From Ficedula albicollis (taxonomy: Eukaryota > Chordata > Aves > Passeriformes > Muscicapidae), in the NCBI RefSeq assembly GCF_000247815.1, contig NC_021685.1, forward strand, positions 17,458,955 through 17,522,954: a stretch of DNA of 64,000 nucleotides, given 5' to 3'. The notes beneath the pieces are model-generated. The model was given only the letters and a program-made list of their open reading frames with translations. It did no database searches and was not told where the DNA came from. Within the stretch, counting starts at the first letter, position 1; each line of letters begins with the position of its first letter. Of the stretch, positions 45,917-58,200 are shown piece after piece. A program made the position numbers and the translations under genes.

Positions 45917-46933
45917 TTTAGCTGATCCCATGGAGTTACACCCCCAGTGCCCCAGCAGAGTAGCACTCACACTGCCCATGTACTGCAGTCTCAATCCCAT
46001 GGACTCACACCCCATGCCCCAGCAGAGCACTCACGTTGCCCATGTTCTGCTGTCTCAGGTCTGTACTTTAGCTGATCCCATGGCCTCCCACCCCTGCCCC
46101 AGCAGCACTCACGTTGCCCATGCACTGCAGTCTCAATCCCATGGCTCCCACCCCCCCAGTGCCCCAGCAGCACTCACGCTGCCCATGTTCTGCTGTCTCA
46201 GGTCTGTATTTTAGCTGATCCCATGGCCTCCCACACCCAGTGCCCCAGCAGCACTCACGTTGCCCATGTTCTGCTGTCTCAGGTCTGTACTTTAGCTGAT
46301 CCCATGGCCTCCCACCCCTGCCCCAGCAGCACTCACGTTGCCCATGCACTGCAGTCTCAATCCCATGGCTCCCACCCCCCCAGTGCCCCAGCAGCACTCA
46401 CGTTGCCCATGTACTGCAGTCTCAGGTCTGTACTTTAGTTGATCCCATGGCCTCCCACCCCCCAGTGCCCCAGCAGCACTCACGTTGCCCATGCACTGCA
46501 GTTTCAATCCCATGGACTCACACCCCATGCCCCAGCAGCACTCACGCTGCCCATGTTCTGCAGTCTCAGGTCTGTATTGTAGCTGATCCCATGGCCTCCC
46601 ACACCCAGTGCCCCAGCAGCACTCACACTGCCCATGTTCTGCAGTCTCAGGTCTGTACTTGAGCTGATCCCATGGCCTCCCACCCCCCAGTGCCCCAGCA
46701 GCACTCACGTTGCCCATGTTCTGCTGTCTCAGGTCTGTACTTTAGCTGATCCCATCGCCTCCCACCCCCAGTGCCCCAGCACCACTCACGTTGCCCATGT
46801 TCTGCAGTCTCAGGTCTATATTTTAGCTGATCCCATGGCCTCCCACCCCCCGTGCCCCAGCAGCACTCACGTTGCCCATGTTCTGCAGTTTCAATCCCAT
46901 GGCTCCCACCCCCCGTGCCCCAGCAGCACTCAC
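45917..46933 (-). repeat. Minisatellite made of exon-7 end plus 5' splice site (13 copies)
   Basis: Read on the minus strand, each unit carries CATGGGCAACGTGAGTGCTG or a close variant, the last codons of CTNNA1 exon 7 plus its donor. The GTGAGT elements lie (plus-strand start) at 45965, 46029, 46107, 46172, 46253, 46331, 46396, 46478, 46540, 46621, 46703, 46784 and 46865, before the authentic one at 46928. Spacings fall into two classes, 62-65 and 78-82 bp, the longer carrying a GACCTGAGACAGCAGAA-type segment. The base before the donor varies (AAC, AGC or AGT). Both classes also contain CCATGG. Confidence 0.93.
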
Positions 46934-47137
46934 GTTGCCCATGTACTCGGAGAGCAGGTCCTGCAGCGCCTGGCGCACGGCGTTGCACTCGGCCACGATG
47001 CGCTCGCGGCGGTCGTCGCGCGTGCAGGACGAGTCTGCCATCAGCGCCGCCCCGCTGATGATGCTCTCCAGCCGCTCCTCCAGCGACGGCCGGAACCGCT
47101 CCTCGCTGAACGTCGACGGGTCCACGATGATTTGTTT
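46934..47137 (-). CDS. CTNNA1: CTNNA1 exon 7 (first part of vinculin-binding site)
   Basis: 204 nt, 68 codons, phase 0. It reads K-Q-I-I-V-D-P-S-T-F-S-E-E-R and ends ...ALQDLLSEYMGN, matching human residues 287-354 (human has L-S where this has S-T). The helix R-E-R-I-V-A-E-C-N-A-V-R-Q-A-L is the core of the vinculin-binding site (about human 325-360), which unfolds under tension and is completed by exon 8. Acceptor is TTACTAG and donor AAC|GTGAGT. By hand count 65 of 68 codons end in G or C, the most extreme exon seen here. Its last bases and donor are repeated in the minisatellite that begins immediately downstream. Confidence 0.98.
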
Positions 47138-47286
47138 CTAGTAACAGAAAAAGTTCTGCAAATCGGTCACCAGCTCAAGTGATGCTTCAGGATTTAGCCT
47201 TTATATTTTTCAAATCCTGTAGTACTTTAGTGTATAAATCTCAAACTCTTTATAAAGAGTGTTAGCTACTGTCTTCACATTTTGGT

Positions 47287-47613
47287 CGGACAAAATTCCT
47301 CTCTGGGCCTGAAACTCAGGGACACCTTACTGTCTCAGGCCCCAAGAGATGTAAACAACAGTGAATTGGGTAGGGCAAACTTGGAGTAAATGACTTTATT
47401 ACCTGAAGCTGTAAATGGAGGATTAACCCCCAATATGCAAATAGACCAAACCTATAATTGTCCGAAAAACTCATGGCCATTGTCCATCTTGGGTGTAGCC
47501 TCTGGGAGGTTTTGACTGCCCAAAGTGTGTTCCTATTGAAGGCCTTCAATAAATGCCCACTTTCCTTCTCTTAATCTCCAGCCTCTGTTCTAGGTATCTA
47601 CTCTAAGGCATCA
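47287..47613 (+). mobile_element. Solo LTR of an ERVL-like avian endogenous retrovirus
   Basis: GGGCCTGAAACTCAGGGACA near the left end, a CAATAAATG polyadenylation signal at about 47550, and CCTCTGTTCTAGGTATCTAC with AAGGCATCA at the right end resemble avian ERVL-type LTRs. No internal retroviral genes flank it. The target-site duplication and exact ends could not be fixed. It lies about 150 bp upstream of the exon 7 acceptor in CTNNA1 sense. Confidence 0.65.
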
Positions 47614-48300
47614 AAGCAGTGCGTTACTGTTTAGTCATCGACAAAACCAACACTCAGAGCAACCCCCTGATCAGGCATTAAGAGGCAAACCACACCATTT
47701 TGACACTGAGGAGGATTTTCACAAGTAGTTTTGTAAAACTACTAAGAGGTTTCCCAGCAGATTATGTTGCTACTCATTTCTCGTGCTGCTTTGACAGCTA
47801 AACAAAACTTGGCCACAGGAAGCCTTGTTACATGAATGGCAAAAATCAGATGTGCCAGCAGAAATAAGGTTCAAAGTACAGGATTCGTCCTAATGACATG
47901 TCAGTCTGGACGGGCCTTCACTAGTTAACTTGTCAGATGTAATTATCCCATCATGAACAAGAAAACAAACATCCAAAATTAGCTCTATGTATTGTGATCT
48001 GTTGCCCTACTTTGCAGAGTGTTTCTTCTCTTCAGTGTTAGGCAGGTAAATACAACTGTGTTCTCGAAAATTCTCCAAGTGAAACATCAACATAAAGGTT
48101 TCCAACCACACAGAAATCAATTTCTTCATGGCAGAAAATGACCACAGGTTTCTCTTGCCAGTGTTAGCAAGCACAGCTCATACCAAGAGACTCAGGGCTG
48201 CAACAGCAGCACTGATGTATCTGCTCTCCAGGGGCCAACACCACCACCCATGGAAGCTCCCCAGGAAGAAGCTGCACAGTACTTATCACCTTTGAGTACT

Positions 48301-48531
48301 TTCAGGTGATTTGTTTAAACAGGTCTGTAATTTAATAAAGAACAATAATTTAGCCATTTCATGGTTTGGTGGTTTGTTTAGGGTTTGGTTTGGTTACTCC
48401 AAAGGCAGAACTTACTTTCAGGTGATTTGTTTAAACAGGTCTGTAATTTAATAAAGAACAATAATTTAGCCATTTCATGGTTTGGTGGTTTGTTTAGGGT
48501 TTGGTTGGGTTACTCCAAGGGCAGAACTTGT
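48301..48531 (+). repeat. Two-copy 116-bp tandem duplication
   Basis: TTCAGGTGATTTGTTTAAAC starts at 48301 and 48417; both copies run through GGTTTGGTGGTTTGTTTAGG with a few differences. Lies in CTNNA1 intron 6. Confidence 0.92.
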
Positions 48532-50394
48532 TAATTCTAAAAGAAACCCTAAAGCTTTTTTGAAATGGTAATTTTCTCAGGCAGTTTGTGTTCAAGCTAA
48601 CCTCAGCAGCCACCTCCTCCTGCCAGCCAGCACATTTCCTGTCCCTAAGGAGTAACCATGCAGCCATCACAGCAGGATGAGAACACAGCACGTGCTCTCC
48701 AACATTCCCTCCTCATTCTTCCTGAAACTTTTAGCCACTGGCTAATACAATGGCAGTGTGCTATCACTCCAGAACTGCACCATCAAAAAAAGAGAGATAA
48801 CAATCAGCTTGTTATCTTCTGGTAGCCATTTCATATTTTACCATCACTGGAGTATCTGGGGGCATGTGTGCTCAAAGCCTCTATTACAGGAGTGTAATAA
48901 CACTCAAGCAGTAGCAGGAAATGAAGTGCAGGGATAACATCTGCCAAGAACCTCAATACATTTGTTTTGTCAGCCTCCCTTGGCAGGGATGAGACAAAGC
49001 TATCCTGAAGCTGGCCTGCTGATCAGGCACTGCTGCTATTAGAGAACCTCACAAAGTGGAATTAAAAGCTCAAAAAGCTTCATGTGAACTGCAACACTCA
49101 AAAAGTAGTCTACAGCTGTATATTGGAGAGTTTGTATAGTAAAATAGGGTGATTAATCAGAAATCCCATGAGCTGGTTTGAGCTGTACAAGCCAATCTAC
49201 AACCCTGACCTGAATTATCTCTTCATTGCCAGCCCCTGACACGGTGCTGCTGCTGCAGGGCTGCCCTCCCCTCCCACAGGCACCTGTGAGAACCTCAGCC
49301 CCCTCGGGGTTGCACTGAGCCTGAGGCACACTCCAAAGGCTTACTGAGCATCTGATGGAATTTCAGAAAGGCAAACTCAAAACTGAAATGGGTCACAAAG
49401 ATCAAGCCAGCCATGACATCCTTAGTTACCCAAGAGATCACAGGGAAAGGTTTCCTATCAGGCACAGGGAGAGCTCAAACAGAACTTTATCCTGCCAAAA
49501 TACACGCAGCAGAAAGGCAGGAATGAGACTGGTAAGAGCAAAAAGGAGGTGGTGAGCAAAATCTGGCAAAACCACAACTAGTAAATGCCTCTTGAGTGAT
49601 GGCTTTGCAATATTAAATAAAGTTCTAGAGTAAATTAGTGCTACAGTGTTTAAAATTCAGAGGCTGAATCAGGTAGACACCAAATCCTGGCTTCAAAAGG
49701 AAAGCGATCTCAGTAAAAATGCATGGCTGTCCTCAGCAACGGGCTGAATGCAAGATAAAGAACATGACAGATCAGTACAACATATCAGTGTGAAATGACT
49801 TCATTTCCAACCAAAGATCATATTAAAACTTCCCACCTCATGTTCCTCTCAATAGGTAGTTTCAGCAATTCCAAATACATGATTCACTTTTAATAAATCA
49901 CTTCTGTCACCTCCAAGAATACATTACATAAATATATTATGAAATAATCAATTTCAAACAAACCATCTAATGTAGCAGTAGGCTAACTGCTATTTCAGAG
50001 CTAGTTTGACTTGACAGCCTTCCATCACCAAGAACCACATATATAACTTTCTATATTCCATCAATCCTAGTTTGGAAAATGACTTTTTTAAAAAAAAGAA
50101 AATCCTACTTTGCCTACAATTTGCTGCACTTCAGTAGAAAAACATCTTCCAGGCAATGTGTCTTAGGTTGCAATACAGGATGTGACCAAAAGTATGAATC
50201 CTATCACCATCTGTTAAACCAGCTGGGGCAATCATCTTTATCTTTCCACAGCCCATCCTCCCTCCAGGAGATATCTCCTGTTAATGGCCACTGAGTCCCA
50301 GGGCATGGCTGATAAAATTACATCATCCCATGGGAGATGCTCCAGCCAGGGGAGGAGCCAAGCCTTTCCTACCCAGAGAAAAACTGAGATTTGG

Positions 50395-51154
<760 letters not shown>

Positions 51155-51481
51155 AGCACCCTGACTGACTGACGGGTGTCAGCTTGGATTCTGACTCTGG
51201 CAGGGTTTGGGATTGTTCTTTGTGATACTGTATTTCTATTTTAATTTTTCCTAGCAAAGAACTGTTATTCCTATTCCCTTATCTTTACCTGAGAGCCCTT
51301 TAATTTCAAAACTATAACAATTTGGAGGGAGGGGCTTTACATTTCCCACTTCAAAGAGAAGCTCCTGCCTTTCTTAACAGACACCCGTCCTTCAAACCAA
51401 GACACAACATTGGGGTAAAAGCAAAGGCTAAGAAAGCAGGTGAAGAAGCAGGGGAGGTTTTCCCCAGCAAGCCCGACTCAC

Positions 51482-51748
51482 ATCGAAGTTGTTGAGGGCG
51501 TAGGCCAGCTCCCCACCCCCGCCCTGCTGCTGGCCGGCGTCGTCGGCGGCCGTGGCCTGGGCGGCGTTGGAGATGCCGCTGACCGCCTGCTGCAGCTGCT
51601 TGTAGATCAGGTCCCTGTTGGCCTTGTAGGCAGCCACGTCGGGGTGCTGCAGGCAGGCCTGGGACGCCGTGTACAGGATGGGCACGTTCTTCTGCAGGAT
51701 CCCTCTGGCTGCCGCCATCTGATCGCGGTGACCCACATCCTTCAGCTC
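51482..51748 (-). CDS. CTNNA1: CTNNA1 exon 6
   Basis: 267 nt, 89 codons, phase 0 at both ends, acceptor CTAACAG and donor GAT|GTGAGT. It begins E-L-K-D-V-G-H-R-D-Q-M and ends ...GGGGELAYALNNFD, matching human residues 197-286. It has four rather than five glycines in the Gly run, and A-D-D-A-G-Q-Q-Q where human has a more Ser/His-containing stretch. Third-position GC is about 91%. A 758-bp C homopolymer ends 327 bp past the donor side of this exon (at 51154). An open frame continues a short way into the intron, but the donor and homology place the boundary clearly. Confidence 0.97.
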
Positions 51749-53495
51749 CTGTTAGGGAAGTCGGAGGGGAAATAACAGCACTGGAGAGCATTGCTCACGT
51801 TCCACAGCCGTGCTCTGTCTCCCCGCATCTTCAAAGGACAGGCAGGTTCTTTGCCTCAAATCTGCTCAAATCTGTCTGCTGAGCACTCTTGTCCTGAAGG
51901 GCTCAACTAATTGCAAAACAAGACAGCATCATAAAGCCAAAAAACAACAACACTGCAGGGCAGTTCACAACACCACAATTCAAAATCTGACGTTGGATTT
52001 TTGTTCCTCTGCAGAAGAGGACCAGCATTTTAAAAGCTGTCCTGTCTTGCACTTGCAGATGAGAAGCAAGATCATCTTTAATTTAAACTCCCAGGCTCAC
52101 AACCAGAATGTTTTCTTTAATCACACCTAGAAGATGGCATTTACTCTCCTCAAGAGACTCAGGTACTTAATTTCAGAAGAACAAATATATCATCTCATTC
52201 AACTTCTTGTTCACCTCCAATGAGACAAAATTAATCCAGTGACTGTAATTACCACTAATTCAAGATTAGTGAGCAAGTCCATAAGTCTTTTCCCAAACAC
52301 TCTGTGCTGTAATTCTCTAAAGCACCATCACCTCTGTTTTGGAACAGAGCACCATGATCAGATAAAGCCTCCGAGTCCAGCACAAGCAGTAAGTTTAAAA
52401 AAGGAGGAACAACCACTGTTATTAGCAGCAGCAGCATTTCAAAGTTACCTCTTAAATCTAACAAAGAGGCAGTGAAAATGAAGACAAGTACTGCCTTACT
52501 GAGAAAAGAAAAAAATTCTGTCAGACTCCCAAAAAATGAATGGGCAATAGGTGACCTCTGTAAGGTACACACTGAGCAGGGAGGGCACTCCAAGCAGGCA
52601 CAGAGATTTACAGATTTTGTAAAACCACTTCCCATAGTGTGCAACAATCCATCACAAAGCAGTTTTAGAGCATTTATTGCATTGCCATCACAACCCTACT
52701 CCCATTTACTGCAATCAGATTTCAGATACATAACCAACTGGCAATCCCTTTTTGACTGTACCCAGCTTATTTTCTAAGACAAATCTCTGCAAAAAAACCC
52801 AAGCAGTGTCAGAGGTGCATAAGCAGTTTTGGTTTGCACGTATCTGCAGAACAAAGAGGCAAAAAATGCTCTAAAAGAATTATGCTATTTCTGATAACTT
52901 CAACTGCCCACATCTCTGCTTTCTTCTGAAAACTTAACTACACAAGAATGAGTCACACCAGCGCTGTTGAACAAAACAAATTTCACACACAATTTAAGGC
53001 TAAGCAAAAGCTATCCAAACACAGAATATACCCACAGCAAACAGGAATTAAAACCCCTCCTCCAGTGGACATTTCAGTGCAGAGCCAGTGAGCAGCACCA
53101 CTCACTTCCCTGCATGCCCAGCCATGGCTTTTGCTCCCTGTGCACGTTTCAGTCCATCTGTGTGAACCACAACAGCAAGAGGGGCTATGGAGAGTGCCCC
53201 AGGCCTGGGACACATCTCAGCTCCCTGGCCTCACCTACACCTGCACTGCTTCAAAATTAGTGCACTGAAACACTGACAAACAAATGCTACTATGAACAAA
53301 TCCCACCCTACAGCCAAGCACACTTCTCTTGCTTACCAGGCCCTAAATATCACAAAGCACAACATAAACTACGCAGCAATAAAGTAAAAAAATAAAGTTT
53401 TAACAGAATAGGCACTATCCAAGAGCAGCAAGGCTGCCTTAATTTGGAAAAGAAAAATAAGAATTAGTACACAGAAGAAAGTGGCCACACTCTAC
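51749..53495 (-). other. CTNNA1: CTNNA1 intron 5 (1.7 kb)
   Basis: Donor GTAGAG at 53490-53495, acceptor AACAG at 51749. No repeat or extra exon seen. Confidence 0.94.
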
Positions 53496-53615
53496 CTGTT
53501 GTCTTTTGGCTGCCATTATATTAAGCTTGTCCACTTCTGGTTTGAGGGCTTTGTACTGGATACCCAAGTCCTGCTCTGTGCCAGCATTTCTTAGTTTCAA
53601 GAGACCATCTTCCAC
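53496..53615 (-). CDS. CTNNA1: CTNNA1 exon 5
   Basis: 120 nt, exactly 40 codons, phase 0 at both ends, acceptor TTTTAG and donor CAG|GTAGAG. It reads V-E-D-G-L-L-K-L-R-N and ends ...MAAKRQQ, matching human residues 157-196 with conservative changes (I to L in EDGILK; N to T before EQDLG). The segment leads from the N-terminal bundle into the second bundle. Third-position GC is about 48%, much lower than in the neighbouring exons 4 and 6. Confidence 0.97.
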
Positions 53616-55056
53616 CTAAAAGAATATATATTGACATATTTTTCCAAGCAATACAGTCCACAGTTCAGGAGGTAGTTCATAATGTATTTCATGGCAGGCA
53701 GAGAAAGCAATCTGCCTCTGCCCCCTGTTATTTTTTGAAAAGAGACACTTTAAAGGCTAATAGGATACAGTGCTTAGCTACTATTTCACAGTCACCAGCT
53801 ACCACAGACAGTCAAGTACACACATCTCAAAGAGCATGAAGGAGTCCAGGGCCCTGGCAGAGCCATAGCAGTGGCCAAAGGGCACAAGGAGAGTCCTCAA
53901 AGCTTGTTTGCAAAAAAGATCCAGTACCCAATGTCATTTCACTTCAAATTCTGCACAAACCACTCACCCACCCTGCTGCTCATGGGAAGGAAAGGCTTCC
54001 TCTAACAGTGCACTTCCATTTTGATTTAGTCTGCCTATGCTACTCATCCCTGGTAGCTGCAAAGGAGTACTGGTTATAAGAAATTCTGTCAGATGAGAGG
54101 GCTGGCTCTCACCTGCAACTGCAGACCAGGGCTCAGTTTCTGTACTAAAAGTTCAGAACAGAGTGCAGCTCAATGTCAAAAGCTACTGACAGTGAGTATA
54201 AAAGTGAGTGACACACACCCACAGCACACATTCTGCTGGGAGGAACAAACCCCCAGACCCTCCCCACATTCTGCTGGGAGGAACAAACCCCCAGACCCTC
54301 CCCACATTCTGCTGGGAGGAACAAACCCCCAGACCCTCCCCACATTCTGCTGGGAGGAACAAACCCCCAGACCCTCCCCACATTCTGCTGGGAGGAACAA
54401 ACCCCCAGACCCTCCCCACATTCTGCTGGGAGGAACAAACCCCCAGACCCTCCCCACATTCTGCTGGGAGGAACAAACCCCCAGACCCTCCCCACATTCT
54501 GCTGGGAGGAACAAACCCCCAGACCCTCCCCACATTCTGCTGGGAGGAACAAACCCCCAGACCCTCCCCACATTCTGCTGGGAGGAACAAACCCCCAGAC
54601 CCTCCCCACATTCTGCTGGGAGGAACAAACCCCCAGACCCTCCCCACATTCTGCTGGGAGGAACAAACCCCCAGACCCTCCCCACATTCTGCTGGGAGGA
54701 ACAAACCCCCAGACCCTCCCCACATTCTGCTGGGAGGAACAAACCCCCAGACCCTCCCCACATTCTGCTGGGAGGAACAAACCCCCAGACCCTCCCCACA
54801 TTCTGCTGGGAGGAACAAACCCCCAGACCCTCCCCACATTCTGCTGGGAGGAACAAACCCCCAGACCCTCCCCACATTCTGCTGGGAGGAACAAACCCCC
54901 AGACCCTCCCCACCTTCTGCTGGGAGGAACAAACCCCCAGACCCTCCCGCTGCAGAAGGCAGCTGCTGCCAGCACACTCCCCACAGGGTCACACACACAG
55001 TGGGCACCTGGCAGAGCACCCAGAGCATGCCAGGCACAGCAGAGCCCCACACTTAC
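53616..55056 (-). other. CTNNA1: CTNNA1 intron 4 (1.4 kb)
   Basis: Donor GTAAGT at 55051-55056, acceptor TTTTAG at 53616. Half of it is the 38-bp minisatellite; the rest is unique. Confidence 0.95.
54226..54952 (+). repeat. 38-bp minisatellite, about 19 copies, next to CTNNA1 exon 4
   Basis: Unit is ACATTCTGCTGGGAGGAACA plus AACCCCCAGACCCTCCCC, nearly invariant. On the CTNNA1 sense strand each unit has three G runs (GGGG, GGG, GGGGG), about 57 in all, within 105-830 nt of the exon 4 donor. Such runs can form G-quadruplexes and bind hnRNP F/H. The unit lacks stops in most frames. Confidence 0.95.
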
Positions 55057-55223
55057 AACTTTGAGCTGCACAAGCAGCTTGTAGACGTCTGCCATGTCAG
55101 CCAGGATGAGCAGGCGGGTGACGGCCGAGAGCAGGGCGCGCGCAGCCCGCACCATGTTCCCGCGCTTCACCGACGAGCAGGGGTCGTCTGCAAACTCCCC
55201 CGAGGCACTCTTCATCAGGTCAC
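55057..55223 (-). CDS. CTNNA1: CTNNA1 exon 4
   Basis: 167 nt. It completes the split Gly codon (G|GT), reads D-L-M-K-S-A-S-G-E-F-A-D-D-P and ends ...KLLVQLKV in phase 0, followed by donor GTAAGT. It matches human residues 101-156, helices of the beta-catenin-binding/dimerisation bundle, with S for A in the KSAAGEF segment. Third-position GC is high (about 82%). The frame stays open across the donor and through the 38-bp minisatellite that starts about 105 bp into the intron, so an intron-retained transcript would not meet a stop until the far side of the array. Confidence 0.97.
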
Positions 55224-58200
55224 CTGCATGGGGGGACAGCAGGGGCTGGCCTCAGCATCGCCTCAGCCACTGGAAAGGTTCCTAAGCCAACCTGAGTCTC
55301 TAAACAAAACGTTTTATGAAATGCGGCAGGTAACAGATAACGCTGTATGTGGTTACCTCTGAGTGCAGCCACCTCATGGCATTGGGACAGAGGGGCTTGT
55401 GCAGGGAGGAAAGGTTGGGAAACCACACTTTGGTCTTTATTTCCATTTGTACAGGTGTTTCAGCATGCCTGAATTCTCCAGAGAGGCGAACTCAGCACGC
55501 CTTTGCAGGGCTGCAGTTATTTCCCAAGCTGCGGTGCTTTCAAAGCCTGAGCAAAAGCTTTGATTGGTGTGCATGCAGGAGTTAAGCAGAAAGCAGCAGA
55601 AAGCCCTGTAAACACACAGTGAGCAGCCACAGCTCCTGGGACCGTAAACAACTCGGAGCGATGACCTGGCTGGATATGCCCTGGTTGGAATTCAAAGCCA
55701 GGCAGCGCTTCGTAAACGCTTCAACATTTCATAGCCTGTGGGGCTGCATCTGGTGCAGGAGCAAAGAATTTGGGTTTCAGATGGTAACAATGCCATTGGT
55801 TAACTATGAAAAGCAAAGGCCACTTTGCACAGCTAGAGCAATTCCTCCAGAAGGCATTCACAAAGCACAAAAGTAAAGCCTGTGTATAGTCAGAGGAGTA
55901 AATTTTGGATTTCGCCCTCACTTTTTGGGGCAGCTTCCAATACCACGGCTCTTACACAGCAGTAAGTGTTGGAATCCACAGTGTTATCCTTGGATCTCTC
56001 TGCATCTCAGAAACACTGAGAGAACAGCTAGGACTTAGTTTAGAAAACAGTAGGGCCTCAGGGTCACGGATTTGTAGGCAGCAAGAGATGACCAGAAAGC
56101 AGATTGCTCTAGCTAGCTGCTGTTTCAGAGGCTTCCCAAAAACCTGTATGAAAAAGTGTCCATGTAGCCAAATGCCAAAATAAAAATAGCCTGTCTCAGA
56201 TGAGACTAAAAAACCACCACCACAGCTTGACAAGTGACAGCTGACAGTGAATCCCATGGAGCCCCCCACACCAAACAGGGCAAGGGCTGCACCGAAATCT
56301 CTGCGTGATGCAGCCCCAGGAGGCTTCTGCTTATTTAACAGCTTGTTTTTAACTGCTCAGCAATGCCAACAGCTGGAGAGCCTGGGGTTAACCATCCTCA
56401 TACATAATATCTGGCCCAGGAAGTTTTTCCCACCCAGGCACTCTACACCTTCACAGCTAAATTCAGCCCAAGCACAGCTGCCAGCCTGCCCAAGCAACCA
56501 CACCAAGATACTCGATTTTGTTCAAATGCTCCCCCCTATGTAACACCCTTCCATCATCTTAAGTAGTATAACCAAGAGTGGCACGTAACATTTTAAGATA
56601 AAAATATGCTACTCCTGTATTGGGACACAGCAAAAAAAGCTTCTGGCCAGTTCTGAATATCAACCCAAAGCTATCCCTACCCAGCTTTGGGGAACACAAC
56701 TCATTACTTTAACAAGGGTTAAGAACTCCAGATTTCCAGCTGGGTGAGAGATGCTGTACCAGCAACGCTGAAAGCTTCAAACAGCCAGGAGATTACAAAC
56801 CCCAACACAGCTGACATGACCCTTTCTTTAGTCCTTCTTGAACAGGCTAGTAATAAAAGTCATCACCACAAGTATGTAATCCACTGACAACCTCAGGACT
56901 CAAGCATGCATATTTACAAGAGCATGAAGCAATACAATGAAGGGGAATGGCTTCAAACAGAGTAGATTTAGATGGGATATTGGGCAGGGATTTGTCCCTG
57001 GCTGGCACAGGGTGCCCAGAGCAGCTGTGGCTGCCCCTGGATCCCTGGCAGTGCCCAAGGCCAGGCTGGACATTGGGCTTGGAGCACCTGGGACAGTGGG
57101 AGGTGTCCCTGCCATGGCAGGGGGGAATGGGATGGGCTGTGAGGTCCCTTCCAATCCAGGCCATTCTGTGATATACCAGAACCAAGACTGAGTACAAATA
57201 TTTCCTTCCTTATTTACTTATAAGTAAATCCCACATTTTCAACTACCAAAATGTTTTCATTTATTTTCTATTTAAAACAACTTACTGAAGGGGCCACTTG
57301 CTTCACGTGAATCTCAAAAATTGCCAACGAAGTTAAAAACCAAAATTATTCTCTACCCATCTCTTAAATTGCAACCTTTCAAGCCAGACCTAAAATAAAA
57401 TGCTATTCCCTCTTATTTTAACAAGAGATTTTAAAAGATTTAGTGAGCTTCAAACAGCTTGTCAGGGTGTCAAAAGATAACCAGCTTCCCAAAATTAAAA
57501 GCAGATTATATTTAAAGTTGTTGCATATATATACATTTCTGCCAATTAAGGGAAGCTGGCTTTCAGGCTTCTTTTATAAAGGGAAAGCACCCTGGGGTAG
57601 TTCTTTTAGCTGGATTCAGAGGGCAGGAGGGCACTCTGGCCTGGCCTCAATGTGCAGGCACTGCATTGTGTGTGCACATCAGCAGCTCCAAAGAGATCCA
57701 GCACGATCTTCCCATTTTCAACACTGAACACAGGGAGCACAACCACTCTGGGAGAAGGATTTTAGGAGTTAAAGTAACACAGTGGGGAAGAGTCCAACTA
57801 TGAGACTCAGATTATAAAGCTGGTACAAATTCTTACATGACTAGACTGTTTTTCCAGTATAACCCTAGATCTTCATTAGCTATTAGAAGGGAAAGAAAAG
57901 AAAACAAAGCTGAGAAGAGGCAACAGTACCATCCTATGATCTTGTCAATAAAGCACTAAGAGTTCAATTAGATCTAATGGAACAAAGCCCATTTTAGAAA
58001 TGGTCAGACTCCAGTCCATCAAAAGAAATTTCCCATTTTCTCATCCTTTTCCCCCATGCCCACAGGGTGTGGCAACACCTCCAGGCAGCACTACTGACCC
58101 TGCTCCCAGTGTGGAATACCATGAAATTCTCCATCCCAGCAGTGCCAGGAGGGACAGCCAGGACACACAGACACTGCTGCTCCTCTGCCAAGGTGTGGGG

